A stretch of 64,000 bases of DNA from Ceratotherium simum simum (GCF_000283155.1 NW_004454159.1:17873695-17937694); one strand, 5' to 3'. Counted from the first letter of the stretch, positions 37,201 to 50,860 are shown. Notes: generated by a model from the letters alone, not told the origin. Numbers and translations are program-made.

Positions 37201-40200
37201 AACTAGAGTTTTACCCTTTACTGAATGACTCCCTATAGATTATGCCCCCACAATAACTTTTCTTTAGCATATACTGTCCCCTCTCTTAGCATCCTTGGGC
37301 TTCATCCTACACCAACACTGTCCCACATCCAGTCCTTGCTCCATTTCCATCTGATCTTGGTCGATCTCCTGCTTAATCCTCCTTGCCTCCCCATCTCCCC
37401 TTTGCTTCTAGTCTCATCTTGGATTTTGATGCCTGGGTTCACTTGGTTTCTTTAGCCTCTGATCTATTGGCACCTCTTTTGGGTTATGTCTTGTTTCCTT
37501 TCCTACTTGGCACAATAAGACAGTCTGTTTAGCATGTCGCCCTTGTGATGCAGTTTCAGAACTTGTTGGATCTTTTATAATGGCAAAGTCACAGGCTGAT
37601 ATTTCCAGATCCACTCCCACAACCTGGCTCCAACGTTAATGGGTCAAGTATCACACTCCATACCTCACAGAGACCATACTGTCCCAGGATACATAATATT
37701 ATTATTCCAGTTTTATAACTACATAGACAAAGTTTGGGGAGGTGAAGTGATTTGCTCAGGAACACAAGGACCACATGTGAAATATTTTTGTCCACCTCTT
37801 GCTTCTCCATAGGGCCTAAGATAAATAGACATGGCAGTGTTTCAAAATAACTCAAAGTTTGATAGGGGCCTCTGGAAAAACAATGACATTCATGTCTTAG
37901 TGGGCAGGGAAGGTGCGTGTGAATATTACAAGAGACTGCATCAAATCTGAAATTTGAGCATTGCCCCTCTGGTCTGCAGAAATATCTTGTTCCAGCAGAT
38001 GCAGAGAAAGAGCACGGCCTGGGCAAGTCTGAGAGGTGGGTGGGAGGCAGTGAGCTGGTTCTCCACAATAAGGCAACCAACCTTGGGTTTCTTGGTTTCG
38101 CGGGTTTGAGATCCTTATAGAAAAGTTATTTAAGTGCCTCTTTTTCATAATTCTGACCTACTTGCAACGTTTCAAAAATAACTTTTTTGTTAATAAGAGA
38201 TTATTTTTATTTGTCTTCCTTGTTCTCCTGTGCCATCTTTTATTGTTTCGCTGTTTTTTTCCTAATTGGATAGTGCCTCTGAAATCCTTCTTGTAACCAC
38301 CCTGACCTTGGCCAGCCCTTCTCCTAGATGCATGTAGAATCAGAATTTCAAAAGAGTGGCAACATTTCTCATAAGGTAGAAGTTAATTTAGACTACTGGA
38401 GACTCCACAAGGCATAAACATTGTTGAATGGTTTTGCTTCTTCACTGTCCCCTGAAGAGAACATAAGCCTGATGCCTTCCTGAGTGCGAGGCAAAAAGCT
38501 CCCCAGAGCAACCAAAAAACCAAAAAAAGCAAAAACAAAAAAACATCTAAAGTCAGATTCTTGATAGAGACTGGCCTGTTCACCTTCCTGTGTAGATTTA
38601 AGAGTTTTGAGGTTAATACCAATCTTGAAGTAGCCACTGTGTGGCAAGACCACTAACCCACCTAGTGGGCAGCTGAGTTCCCTTAGTCCTTTGCTACTTG
38701 CCCCCCACGTCTTACATTTAGACAGTTGAATTTGTTCTTGAGTTAAAATATTGCATTATAGGTAGTTCCAAATTGAGCATAGCACTGGGTTGATGGTTGG
38801 TTGGAGAAATAAATTATCCAACTTATAAGTCCACAAAAATTATTACAACTTGATTTAAAGAAGAAATTTCCATCAATATTTTCCATGTTCACGTTTTATA
38901 TTATAAATCGTTTCTCATAACTGTACTCTAATGAGCTTAGAACCAAAAGAGAACTCCACACTCCATCTCAGTGTTGTTTTACTGTAAGAGGTATCAATAA
39001 ATAAGACAATCAATGTTTTGCTACTTTAAGAATATGGAGTTCCTTTATTTCAGGGAGAATCTTTTTGAGTCTCAGGCTCTATATCATAACCAGAATGCAA
39101 ACAAGCTGCAGTTTGGAGGAAATCTTATACAATTTTGGACATAACTCATTCAGAGCAGTGTAATCTACTACTAAGAAAATCTTAGTACTTTTTAGTACTT
39201 AGTACATTTTCTCTACTAAGTAGCTAAATCTACTACTAAAAAAAGAGGATTGAGAGTTACCTGAAGACTCCTGGGCCCTTTGGGTTGTGAACTGTGGTGG
39301 CAAAGTAGTGCAAGGATCCTAGAGATTTGCATTCTTACAGCGGTTGTGGGTCAAAGTTATCCTAAGCAAGCTAGCTCTTGGTCCCACTTTCCCCAGCTAT
39401 TAAGTTAAGGAGGTTATAACTAGACCTAAAATTCTATGATTCTACATCTATCATGTGTCCACAAGGAAAAAATCACCACTGTCTTCCCATGCTTAGATGA
39501 GCTTACTTGGAGGATGAGAGAGATTTCTTGAGTTTTCTTGGAAGTTTTTCAGAAAAAATATTTTGCAATAGCACCTTATAGCCTGCTTCTCTCAAAAATA
39601 GAAGGAATGGGGTAACTCTTGCCTCAAGTTTCCACCTGCAAAGTCAGAAGTCAGCTGTTGAAATTTGAGGAGTGAAGGCTTTGAAGCATGGTGAGAAGCA
39701 GTGAAGCACCTTTTCCTTTTGCAGGAACTTCTACCCAGTTCTAACATATGTGCCTGGCACTTGGTGGGTGGCAGAAGAATGAATCAGGACTGTTGTGGAT
39801 GAAGCACAATAACAACTTCCATACACATCCTACCTTTAAATTTGAAAATATCAAATATCCAGAAGTATTTTCCACTATCCATTTGAGCATTAAAATAGTT
39901 CAATGTTGCCTGTAACCCAATCATAGGGAATTATGCTGTGATTCTAAAATATATGAGCTTTCTTCTTACTGATAAATGACAGGAAAGAAAAATTCAATTC
40001 TTCAAGCATGTTTTCATAAATACAAAGGAAATTAATTCAAATCCATCATAGCTTGAGTAATTGGTTCAATTCAAACTTAGTGGCTGGTAATAGCACTGGC
40101 TGTGTTCCCCTTCAAAGGTTACTGTTTATAAAATGGAAATAAATTCGACGGATTTCAAGCAGAAGCATGTTTTGTGAAAACCTAAATAAAGAGTCATTTC

Positions 40201-40685
40201 AGAGAGTAATTAGAAATCATAGCACTTTCATCAGTACTTCCAAAGGAAAGTTTCCCATAATGTTTTACTAGATGAGTTTTTGCCATTAGGATTTCCCCAT
40301 ACAACAATTGACTAAGTACCTATATTCAGATATCTTTACCATCTTGGAATCTGGTCATATTCAACCATAGCGTAATTTCAAAATTATTTCTATTGTTAGC
40401 AATTGTCATTTGAGTTGGCTTCTCCAGTTCACTGACCCATCTCTTAATGGCCTCCAGAAGCCACTTATCCATTGTAGTCCATTCCTAAATCAGCTTGGCC
40501 CTGTCCCCAAATGACCCTCCATGGAATACACAATTAGCAAAATCTTAATATAAATAATTCATAGGTCAAATTTCACTTAAAAATTAAACTAATACATCAT
40601 AAATATATAAAAGAATGAGATCTAATGGAAGGCCAGGAGTTCAGAGTTACCATTAATATAAGACATAAAGCAATTCAAATAATTG
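37201..40685. other. Long stretch without recognised gene
   Basis: This holds the longest open frame outside known repeats: 163 codons on the minus strand at 37589-38080. It has no recognised domain, no good initiation context and no family resemblance, so I treat it as chance. The 37230-37420 part is C/T-rich and L2-like. An A-rich run lies at 38513-38547. Confidence 0.4.
39164..39239. repeat. Small local repeat with inverted core
   Basis: An 11-bp direct repeat 'tctactactaa' (39164-39174 and 39229-39239) flanks a core with 'agtactttttagtact' and several 'cttagtac' variants. The unit is self-complementary and could form a small hairpin. Confidence 0.6.
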
Positions 40686-40689
40686 CATT

Positions 40690-40860
40690 GTTCTTCTTCT
40701 GTCTCAACTTCTCTGTGCCTGTGTTCTTGCATATGTAAAATGGGGATAATAATAGTACTTACCTATCTCTGTTGTAAGGATTAAGTGAATTATATATATA
40801 AAAAAGCTTAAAATGGTTTCCGGCACATAGAAGTATATGCTATTATATAAGTATACGCTT
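40690..40860 (+). repeat. MIR SINE
   Basis: The blocks 'tgtaaaatggggataataat', 'agtacttacctatctctgtt' and 'ggtttccggcacatagaagt' are in the sense MIR order. Confidence 0.75.
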
Positions 40861-41079
40861 TTATATAATAATTAATACTGCTTCTCTTTTTCTTCTGATT
40901 GCACAAATGATAATAGCATATCTTCCCATGATAAAGTATATTATAATTTTTCATTTCAGCACAAATCCAGCAAATTCAAGTGCAAATATAATTGTAAAAC
41001 CTACTACCTATGCTCAAATTGGAACTGGAACCCTAAAGAAATATTGAGCTCTATTCTGAATCATTAATGCATATGTTAT

Positions 41080-41305
41080 AGTTATTTTTAATTGAATTTT
41101 CACTGTGTGCCAAACACCTTTAAGGTGCTTTACATGTAATAATTCATTTAATCCCCACAAATTGATGTTATCTTAATTTTGCAGCTGACACACAGACTGG
41201 TTACATGATTTGCCCAATACCTTATAGGTAGAGAGTGATGAATGAGGGATTCAGATGGAGGCAGCTAGAGTCTAGAGACTACTCGATTAACTTCTATGCT
41301 GTTTC
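41080..41305 (-). repeat. MIR SINE, antisense
   Basis: The blocks 'cactgtgtgccaaacacctt', 'gtaataattcatttaatccc' and 'ttttgcagctgacacacaga' follow the antisense MIR order and end near 'taacttctatgctg'. Confidence 0.75.
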
Positions 41306-42059
41306 TTGACATGGATGGAAAATTCCTAATTTCAATTCCTGAGCTAACAGCTACTATTGTGCAGTAATGGACAAGTCGGTTTTAAACTATTGCGTCTATA
41401 ATTCAGCAGATTTGCCCAAATTTAGTTTCTTTACAAGGGGCACAATTTTGTTTAATGCACAAACTGTTACATAACATATGTTCTATCTACCTAGTTATAC
41501 TTTAACCTGCATGAGGAGCCTTATATCCTCTCAAAAGTCCAATACAGATTAGGGCATGTAGAAGGCCCTCCATAGATATTTGGACTTACATGACACTTTA
41601 CCGTCTGATGGTAAGCATTACAGAGATCACTTTGAATGAGGTGATTTTTCCACTTCTGATTTAGGACTGGCTTCCCCTGCCAGTACTTCTTCCCTATGCC
41701 ATACATTTGGTCAAATCTGCACTGAGTTATCTGGAGTGCCCCACTAGGAAGTCTTTGTGTTCATTCTTCTGAGAGCCATCTTCCTCTATTTTGCTTTTAA
41801 AAGAAAATTACCACTCAGTCCTTGATGTAAATATGGGGCTCTCCAGACAACGTTAGTTCAAGAGCTGAAGTTGTCAGATGTAGGGCTTCAAGACCATCCA
41901 AGGAGGCCTGGGTTGGGTAACACAGATCAGTCATATCATGGGTCTCAGGGCAATTTCCTTGCAGGAATACAGTGCTGCTAAATTAATATATTTGAACTAT
42001 GTCCAACAGAGACCGCTACATCTAGACACATAGCTTTCATTATATTCTACAACACAGAG

Positions 42060-42220
42060 GTAGCTGTGATATAATAGAAGGAGCCCAAGATTTCCACTCA
42101 ACGGCACAAATTCTAATTCTGCCACTTCTCAAACTCTATACATTTGAGCAATTCACTAACCTTTCTGAGCTTCAGTTTTCTCAGAAGTAAAATGAGGATA
42201 GGTGTGCTGACCCTCCCCCT
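42060..42220 (+). repeat. MIR SINE
   Basis: The blocks 'aattctaattctgccacttc', 'tttgagcaattcactaacct' and 'agttttctcagaagtaaaat' follow the sense MIR order. Confidence 0.7.
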
Positions 42221-43103
42221 ATGCTATATATGTGTATGTTCTTGCTTTTTATTTAATTCCAGGGAACACTTTAGGAGCTGAGTACCCCTTGTAAAAGACA
42301 TGCTGTGTAAAGAGATAATGAAGAATCAGGATCATTATTCTTGAAAGCTAGTTCTTTCTTCCCTCTCTCCTTGATTTTTCCCTCTCTTTGAGACATTAAC
42401 CAGTAGACAGCACATTCAGAAACGTTGCAGAGGAGTAGAGTGTTGAAAATGCCCATCAAAAAGCAAGTACCAAGCTAAATTATGATCAGGACCTATTAAA
42501 TGAAAACAACATGCAATGGGATTAAGCACTGTAAATCTCCTGAAACTCAAAGATAAGGTGTGGTTGAACCTAAATGGCTAAGTAGGCAAAAAGAAGAGAC
42601 TGAGAATTTACAAGTCAGCTACATGGAGGAATCTTGGAGAAGCATTTCCTTTCTGTGCACCTTCCTTCATATGTGAAAGCCTAGGCCCCAACTCTTCTTG
42701 GGCTGCAGAACTGCCAATGCCCTTCTAGGGACAGTGGAAAATTCTTCCCCAATTCGGTCAGCAATGCACATTTATTTATTGAAATTTAGGAGAAGATTTT
42801 AGATATAAAGTAATTTTTTCCTGTCCTATGGATCCAGTTTTATTATTAAGCCTCATTCACAGTAGGAAGAGCCATTTCCTTCTGACTCACTGTAATTGTG
42901 GAGTCACCTTAGCTTGCTTTAGTTGTGATGGCTAAATACTATTGATGGAAAAAAACTCCACAAATATGAGATGTCTTAAAAATGTTAAGCACTAATAATT
43001 GTGTGTGGAAAATGTAACTACCCCAGGCAGTGACTCATTTCCTCCTCAGGGCAGCCTTTTCTTTACCTCTGCATTTTAGAACTTACTATCTTATATTCTA
43101 ATT

Positions 43104-43440
43104 CAGGGATCAGCAAACTCCCCTTAAAACAGCCAGATAGAAGTGAATATTTTCAGTTTTGCAGGCGAAGTGGTCTTTGTATCCACTACTCAACTCTGCT
43201 GCAGCGTGAACGCAGACATAGATAATGCATTAATAAATGAACGTCTCTATTCCTATAGAACTTTATTTATGGACACTGAAATTTGAATTTCATATAATTT
43301 TTCATGTGTCATGAAATATTATTTTTCATTTGATATTCCGCCAACCATTTAAAAACGTAAAACCATCCGTAGCTCACAGGTCATAGAAAAACAGGTGGTT
43401 GGCCAAATATGACTCACAGGCCTTAGGTCCCCTACCCCTG
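43104..43440. mobile_element. hAT-type non-autonomous DNA transposon
   Basis: The element runs from 'cagggatcagcaaactc' to 'ggtcccctacccctg'. Read inwards from both sides the ends are similar ('cagggatcagcaaact' and 'caggggtaggggacct'), giving short terminal inverted repeats. It is flanked by a decayed 8-bp duplication, 'ttctaatt' (43096-43103) and 'ttttaact' (43441-43448), 6 of 8 matching, which is the hAT target length. At 337 bp it encodes no transposase. Confidence 0.75.
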
Positions 43441-43449
43441 TTTTAACTC

Positions 43450-46400
43450 ATCTATAAACACTTTGAGGGCAACAACCATATTTTCCTCATCTAAACGAAT
43501 GATAATAGATGCCTCTAATTTCAGCAATGAATATCAATACTAAGGATCACAGGAATTTGCAAACCAGTACAAGGAAGGAAGAATAGGAAAATAAATAACT
43601 GAAATGTCACATCCTTAAGAGTTGCTGAAATTGGACTGTACTATCTGTGGAAACATTTCTTGATAAGCTATTTGGAAACATCGTCTTTATATTTTACTTT
43701 TAGAATTCCAGTCACAGTTGAACATGGATTGCTCAGCAGTGCTTCAAGAGGCTGCTGAGGCTTTGCCGTGATTAGCATCAGAACTGAAAAGATGGGATAT
43801 GAGCCATGATTGTTAATGGAGGCATTGGCTTCGACCCGTTATCATCCTGCATGGCAGACAGAGAAAACAAATCCAAATAGAAAGAAAGAGATCCCAAGCT
43901 TGATTATGTATTTTGATGCTAGCCTTAGTGTTGAAGAGCATTTTCAGAATAATTCAAATAAGGCTACGTCTTTCTGAACTTAGGAAAAACCTTGAGACGA
44001 AGAAATGTTTTCAGTTGCATGGTGCTGGTGGGTTTTAACTGGGCATCTTTAACCACACTGAACTCTGCTGATAACTTGTGGTGTGAGTTTATCTGGTGAC
44101 GAGGGGGAGAAATGGGCTCAGTGCCAGTTCAGAAACTTTCCTACTTATTACTGTCCTGGTCACCATGGATACATTCTTTCCAAATAAATAGCAAGCTCCC
44201 TAGCAGAGCCAATGAATGGCATAAGACTAAATCATTTTACTTTCAGATCTACGTACTCAAAAAAAAATCACACTATTGCAGCTAGAAATTATTAATACAA
44301 CTGAGTGCCTATCTACAAGTCTCAGGGCCTCTAAAACTTGGGCAACACCAAAGAGATAGAAACTCTAGACTACTTTCATTCCAGTAGGAAAAATCTTAGC
44401 ATTATCGGGTAGGAATAAACTTTGGATATCATGAAGACCTCTTCAATATTTATCAGAACAGTGCTTAGGTTATTCACATGGAAGAAAATCCCAAATACCC
44501 TCCATATACACTAGATCTCCTGTCCCAATATTTATGGACCTCCCACACCAGATATTATCCTTGTGTCTAATTTACATCCTGGGAGACAGTTCATCTGCTA
44601 AACCCATTTTTTCTGGAAACTAACTGATGATTATGCCAGTCGACAATACCAACAGCCAAGGAAAGAACTTTGAGAATTCTGATGATTTATAAAAATTGTG
44701 TAAGATTTTTTTCTCCCTCTGCATTGGTGATTAAGAAAAGCATGGGGAAGTGTGCTATAGGAAAGGCAAGATACATAGATGACTCATAAAAAGCCAATCA
44801 AAAAGGTTGGTCCTGAAATACTCTTCTAGACTAGAAATTGAATTGAAGTAAAAAATAAATTTAGTATGTTTGATGTCATGCAGGTGTAATCAGTTTTGTA
44901 CCTGCAGCTTTTTGTTTGGCACAATGTAAGCTCATTTTCTACCATCTCACAACCAGAGCTCTTCTTTCACCTTCCCTAAGCCAAGCACTTCTATCTCCTC
45001 TCTTCAAACAAACAGCTCCTCCAACAGCACATACAGCCTAAAGCCTTGCCCCCTACCTCTGAAAAACTATGGGGGTCTCTCCCCAAATCTGCCTGATCTA
45101 AATACGTATTCCCATTATTCCTGGTTTATTTACTAGAATAAGTAGATGTCTACTAGAGTAGAGAGACTATATCGCCCCTTTAATGACATAATGTGAATAC
45201 GTATTTATTCAATGGAACGGTTAAATGCTTAAGATGTCTATCCATATACAAGTTTTATGTCTTAGATTGAAATTTGGGGTAGTGCAGAGACTGAATTTAA
45301 CTTATTTTGTGTCCCAGAGTTGTCACTAGACATTGTCTTCAGGGCTGACCCTTTGTATTGTGAGTTCACGTGCTGACTTCCCGAAGAGCCTTCTATAACC
45401 CCCTGCTTCAAAGCTTACCAACTATATCCTCTTTGTCAGGACTCTGCTCTCAACTAACTGTCAGTTAGGAAGGACTTGTGATAAGTACAATGATGTCAAT
45501 GGATATTAATGACTTATATCACTTTCTCTGGAATACTGCACTTGAATCAGAATTATATTAAAGAGAATCAGAATGTCAGGAACGAATCTGTATCAAAGCT
45601 GAAATTGCAGGCCAAAGAGGGAGATATTTTTCAGCCTGAGAGCTTTCTAAATGTTCTTATATGTAAGGAGATAGGCACCTCACCTCCCAAGAAAGCTAGC
45701 CTAAATAGCTCAGCCCAGAGAAGTATGTAATACACAGTCTTGATATAAATGACTATACACATAGATTGTAAATGAAGAATATTCATGGTAAATAGTAGAC
45801 ATGGCAAAATTTTTAAGGTTACAATTGTAAAAGTCTTCTTATATTATAAATAATGAGAAATCTCCATATTGAATTTGTTTAAATAACACTATAATACGTC
45901 TGAACTTCATCATATTGGCCAAATGCTTGAGCTGTACATGGACTTACGAACATAATTAGTCAATGCATGAATTTAAACTCATTTATACTTCTAATATCAA
46001 AACTTAATTTAAAAAAAATTTTCTTGTATAAGTGGCTTAACGTTAATTAGGTCATTAGTTGCAATGAGAAAGGAAAAAAGTGTTTCATTTCAAGTAGCTC
46101 CTATTTCAACCAGGCTTAGTTAATATGTTTCTGCATGTGGTTTCTAACAAAGGCAGAAGCAAATGTTTTTTAAATATGTGCTACAGCTAAAGACAAAACA
46201 GTGGACAATGACCATATCAGGGAAAATAGTCAGAAAATTCATGAATCAGCATTCAATTTATATTCCTGTGATTAAAAAGGCAGACAATTTTAAGGTTAAG
46301 CAAAACTACTTTCCTTTATTACAGATATAAATATTTAGAATATTAATTGAACTTGAGTCACTGTTATTAAATTCCTATGAGCATTCAAAATTTTAGTGAA

Positions 46401-46500
46401 AGCAGAATATTTTGCATTAAATAAACAAATTATTAGCAATGAGAATAGACATTTAAATAGATCCTAAGTCATAAATGTGTTTAGTTTTTCCCTAGATGTA
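43450..46500. other. No recognised gene or repeat
   Basis: About 3 kb without an identified element. The segment 43720-43920 has no repeat character and balanced composition, so it could be conserved non-coding DNA; this cannot be judged without alignment. Confidence 0.4.
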
Positions 46501-46525
46501 AGTAATAACAAGAATTCCACCCCCC

Positions 46526-46776
46526 TTTTCTGAGGAAGATTGCCCCTGAGCTAACATCTGTTGCCAATCTTCTTACTTTTTTCCTTTTTTCTCCCCAAAG
46601 CCCCAGCAGATAGTTATATGTCAAAGTTGTACACCCTTCTAGCTGCTCTATGTGGGACGCAGCCTCAGCACGGCTTGATGAGCGGTGAGTAGGTCCATAC
46701 CCAGGATCCGAACTGGCGAACCCCAGGCCGCCGAAGCGGAGTGTGCTAACTTAACCACCATGCCACTAGGCCGGCC
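46526..46776 (-). mobile_element. ERE SINE, antisense
   Basis: Read on the minus strand the element starts 'gggccggcctagtggcatgg'. It includes the central 'ctagaagggtgtacaac' block and a single tail unit ending in 'cttcctcag'. Homopolymer-rich flanks (C then T runs on both sides) suggest a duplication of a 'cccccttttt' target, but the run lengths make the exact border ambiguous. Confidence 0.9.
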
Positions 46777-47064
46777 CCCCCCTTTTTTTTTGGCCATGGC
46801 ATAAACATATATTTGTGTGGATCTAAGCTTTAAGGAAGGATTTAGAAATGACTTTAGAAAAAGTGACATCATTGCCATAAATACATTTCATAAATATATA
46901 TCCAAAATATTTAAAGGGGATGGTTCCTCACATTTTTAGTTATATTCATTGACTTTTCTGATTAGAGAAACTGTTTCTGCTGAAATTCACTATTTATTGC
47001 TGACAATGTCTCATTTATTTTCACAGATTCATTTAGAAGGCAATTATTTTAGTAGCCATTTTAT

Positions 47065-47323
47065 TTTATTTTATAAACCTCCTCTTTTTGCTGAGGAAGA
47101 CCCGCTCTGAGCTAACATCTATTGCCAATCCTCCTCCTTTTTTTCCCCCCAAAGCCCCAGTAGATAGTTGTATGTCATAGTTGCACAACCTTCTGGTTGC
47201 TGTATGTGGGACGCGGCCCCAGCTTGGTTGGAGAAGCAGAGCGTCAGTGGGCGTCTGGGATCCGAGCCTGGCCGCCAGTAGCGGAGCACGGGCTCTTAAC
47301 CACTAAGCCACGGGGCCAGCCCT
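47065..47323 (-). mobile_element. ERE SINE, antisense
   Basis: On the minus strand the element starts 'gggctggccccgtggcttag', with the central 'caaccagaaggttgtgcaac' block and one tail unit. It is bounded by near-identical 15-mers: 'tagtagccattttat' (47050-47064) and 'tagtaaccattttat' (47324-47338). It is the same form and orientation as the ERE 290 bp to its left, but separate target duplications show two independent insertions. Confidence 0.95.
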
Positions 47324-47344
47324 TAGTAACCATTTTATAGCTGA

Positions 47345-48915
47345 AGGTACTAAAACTGGAAGGGCATATAAGTCTCTCTCTCTCTTCAGGTAAGGAGGCA
47401 AAATGATTTGCAGAGCAAAGAAGATTTGAGCCTTCTGCATGGCAATGCACTGTTGAAATCTGCCAGGAAACATTGCTCTGTGCTTAATCCTTAAGGTACT
47501 TGTATCCATTCAGGCTTGTTTACTATCAGTGGGTGTGTGTGGGGATCAACAATAGGCACGTGGATGTCTAAAAGGAAAAAAGAGCACAGGCTTTACCATG
47601 GTCACCTTCATTTCTAGATCCCTTACAGACCGTGGGGAGCAGTGGGGCTAGTGGGTCAGAGACTAGAACTATCAATTGGCTATGGCACACAGAACCCTTC
47701 AAAGTCCCCAGGACATGGGTAACAAGAGGATAGGGGCATCCTTTATCCAGCCTTAACTCACATTTTCCTGGAGTAAGGGCACCCAGGCTCCTTCACAGAT
47801 ATTATATCAAGTAATCTTTACAGAAGCCCTGCCCGCCAGTTTGTGCCATCACGCTAAACATACTAATGAGGTTGGAGTGATTAGAGACACTATTAAACTC
47901 CAAAATCCACACTCTTTTAGGAATAACAAATAAACCTTTAGACTTTTGAGTGGGGAATAGAAAAAGCCCCTTTTACATAGAGTACTAATGATTTATATTT
48001 TCATGCCAGGAAGGAAAAATTGACATTTCAAAAAAGACTACGTTGTATCTTAAGGGTTTAGATTCCAACAGGAAGACAAGGGGAAATTTTCTGTCACCCC
48101 AAGGCATCCATGCAGGCTTAACTCTCTATAATTTTGATCTTTAAGAGGTCCATTAAGGCAAGATAGTGTTGATAGTGTTCCCTTTCTCCTCCTTTGTGTA
48201 AAATCCAGCGAAGAAACCTCAAAGCCTGAGGTGTTGGAGTGTGGGGTAGAGTATGTCACCTCTTGAGACCGGGCATGCTGAACTAAGTTTAGAAGATGAG
48301 GCTACAGCTCCTCAGGGAATTTTCCACTGCAGCCAACTGACTGCAAATTTGCAATGTGTTCGTGTTATTCAGGGTCTCACTGCCCTCTTATCTCTTTGTC
48401 TCCATTGGCACACACACACTAAAGTACAGAAACCCACAAGACACACTCATGTTTGAGCCAGGCCCCTGATCCTCAGAGGACACCGAAGGCCTCAGGAGAG
48501 GTGGTGCTGAAAGGGACAATGGAGGGGCCAGGGAGGCAACGGCACATTCATCACAGCTTCCACCAGAAACACTTCTGGGGTGAGTGGGTGCAGTTGTTCA
48601 AATGTGAATGAGAAGTGGGAAGACTATAACACTTCATTTATGGATTTCACAGCACGGCAATGGGGAAGCGAAAAGATTATTCACGGGAGTCTCACAAAAG
48701 TTCTCTTCCAAACAAATTGTATTCCAAAAACATATTTCACCTGAACATGTTGAATAATGGTGAAAATGTTAAAACGGATAGCATTAATTGCTTTGTGTGA
48801 GTATAGGATACATATATACACTTATACATAATCTCATAAAATTTCAAACATATATAAATTCAAATAAAAATACCATAAGTTCAAATAATAGAAACATAGT
48901 GTGTATATCAATATG
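47345..48915. other. No recognised feature
   Basis: No named repeat or coding region was recognised. Frames here are under 70 codons. Confidence 0.4.
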
Positions 48916-48918
48916 TAG

Positions 48919-48990
48919 ATTCATATATATGAATATATATGAATATATATTCATATGAATACATGAATATATATGAATATGTATATATAT
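48919..48990. repeat. AT-rich palindromic microsatellite
   Basis: Repeats of 'gaatatatat' and 'attcatatatatgaat' are arranged as overlapping inverted repeats, so either strand can fold into an AT hairpin. The composition suggests length polymorphism. Confidence 0.85.
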
Positions 48991-49272
48991 CCTGATTACT
49001 CAAGTCATCTTATCTTAAAATTGATAGAGACATCAGCCTCCCTCAAAAGTCTCTTTCTCTCCAGTACTAACCTGGAACTTCCCAACTAAAAGGTAACAAG
49101 GAACTTGAAATCTCCTTAACCACCTTACATACTCTGGGATTTTTAAAGTAAATTCACAATTTGTATTCCAAAATACAACATTTCATCAAATCATCCTTTA
49201 CAATCCAATCCAAAGTGGCACTGCTAACAACAGAGTCAGACAGTAAGCAGGGATACTTTGCTCCCTGAGTGG

Positions 49273-49308
49273 ACACACTCAGACACACACACACACAGAC
49301 ACACACCC
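49273..49308. repeat. CA microsatellite
   Basis: A (CA)n run with 'caga' interruptions. Confidence 0.85.
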
Positions 49309-49309
49309 A

Positions 49310-50835
49310 ACTTTGTAAGATGCTCAAGTGCCTTTCCACATTAGGGATGAGAACACTTGCCCCCTCAATCCCACCACTGGACATTGCTCACCCCTCGGGG
49401 AAGAGGGAGAAGAAGCAGGTGGAGGAAGCCTGACCGAGTATTTACCCAAGAGACTGAGAACGAATCTACAAGTAACACAGATGACCTGGAAGTACCTAGA
49501 TAAACATTTTCTACTATTAGGCAGAATAAGAAACAGAAGCCATTCTATCCTGAGTTCAGAATTGAAAAATAAAGTTGCATTTATTTTGCACACCTCAGAT
49601 TTATGACTATAAGTTACATAACCAACTGCGAGATTTTTAATTTCATCCACAATATAAGATTCAAAACTAATATTCAGAAACGCTGGCAATATTCAGTGGT
49701 ACTCAAAATACTGAGTTGTACATACAGTAGGAGTTTTGCTGGGTGAATGCAAAGCAGACTGCATTAAAAACTCTTATGCCTTTCAAAAAAGTTTGGTATA
49801 TATTTTAATTCATATGCTTATAAAAGTTACTGTCTGATAGTATCATAATGGTCTTGTCCTCATTGTTTATTTTCAAGTAAATAAAAGGATGTTTTCTAGA
49901 CAAACCAAAGAGACTAAGCAGAATCACTCATGACAAATAATATTTTCTTAAGGATAAACCACCAAAGATATCAGCTAAGAAATACATCTTTTAAATCTGA
50001 TGTTAGGATTTGGGACATAAAGCATAAACACAGGAATTACTTTGTCATAGGGGAAAATGCAAGTTCTCCACATAAGCAATTAATTCAGATAAAATACAAC
50101 TGAAATATTTCTGATCTTTCCCAGTCATGTAAAAATAAACTTAAAACGATTTTTCCTCTAATAAAACAAAAATTGACTTTGAACTTCATTAGTAACTTTT
50201 ATAAACAGAAGTAAAGAAAATGATTTTCATTTCAATAAATTCCCATTAGTTATCATTATTACCTGCCAAATCCCAACACAAGAATTAAGGAGGCAAGACT
50301 TTAATGAGTTGAACAGATCAACTTTGACAGTAATGTTCAAATTGTCTGAGGGAGAGCATGGATCAAAATCAACTAAGAAGAGAACATACCCACCAGCATA
50401 GGTGTGGAGCCATGTTATACTTACCGAGAGTCATTGCCACTGGTGGGGCCATGACATGTCCTCCTAATGCACTGAGACAGAAAGAAAACACAATTTCTCA
50501 TCTATGAAATTCTCAAAGATGTTCTCTAATACTAGTATCATTCTAAATACTTACATATTCTATCCAACTGACCATAAATTGAGTAGCATTAATTTATACA
50601 AAACAAAATATGCTAAAAAAATCCAATAACTGCATATTTCTTTTACAAAATCACTAAAATTCCAGATCTTAAGATTTATAAATGTAGGGATATCCCTTTG
50701 GAGTAGCCCATGTCAGAAAGGATTCAACCGGACATTCTCTAAGGATTGAACCAAGAATCACAGATTCATATAGAAAACCTCAGTTGCCCCAGTGTAAAAA
50801 CACTGTACTATTCTCTTCAACATAGATCTCCATAT
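49310..50835. other. No recognised feature
   Basis: No named repeat was recognised. A 121-codon open frame on the minus strand (49324-49689) shows no domain and reads through the CA-repeat flank; I consider it random. Confidence 0.4.
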
Positions 50836-50860
50836 AAAAAGCAGGACATTTTTTTTTTTT

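Noticed and set aside
37589..38080. 163-codon open frame on the minus strand, the longest outside recognised repeats
   Set aside because: No domain, no recognisable family, a cysteine- and serine-rich random composition, and no supporting splice or promoter signals. A frame of this length is plausible by chance in 64 kb on six frames.
48919..48990. AT-rich palindrome as a replication origin
   Set aside because: Mammalian origins are not defined by such motifs; a microsatellite explains it.
49324..49689. 121-codon frame on the minus strand
   Set aside because: No domain, and no start or splice evidence; the plus-strand frame over the same bases is equally long for chance reasons.
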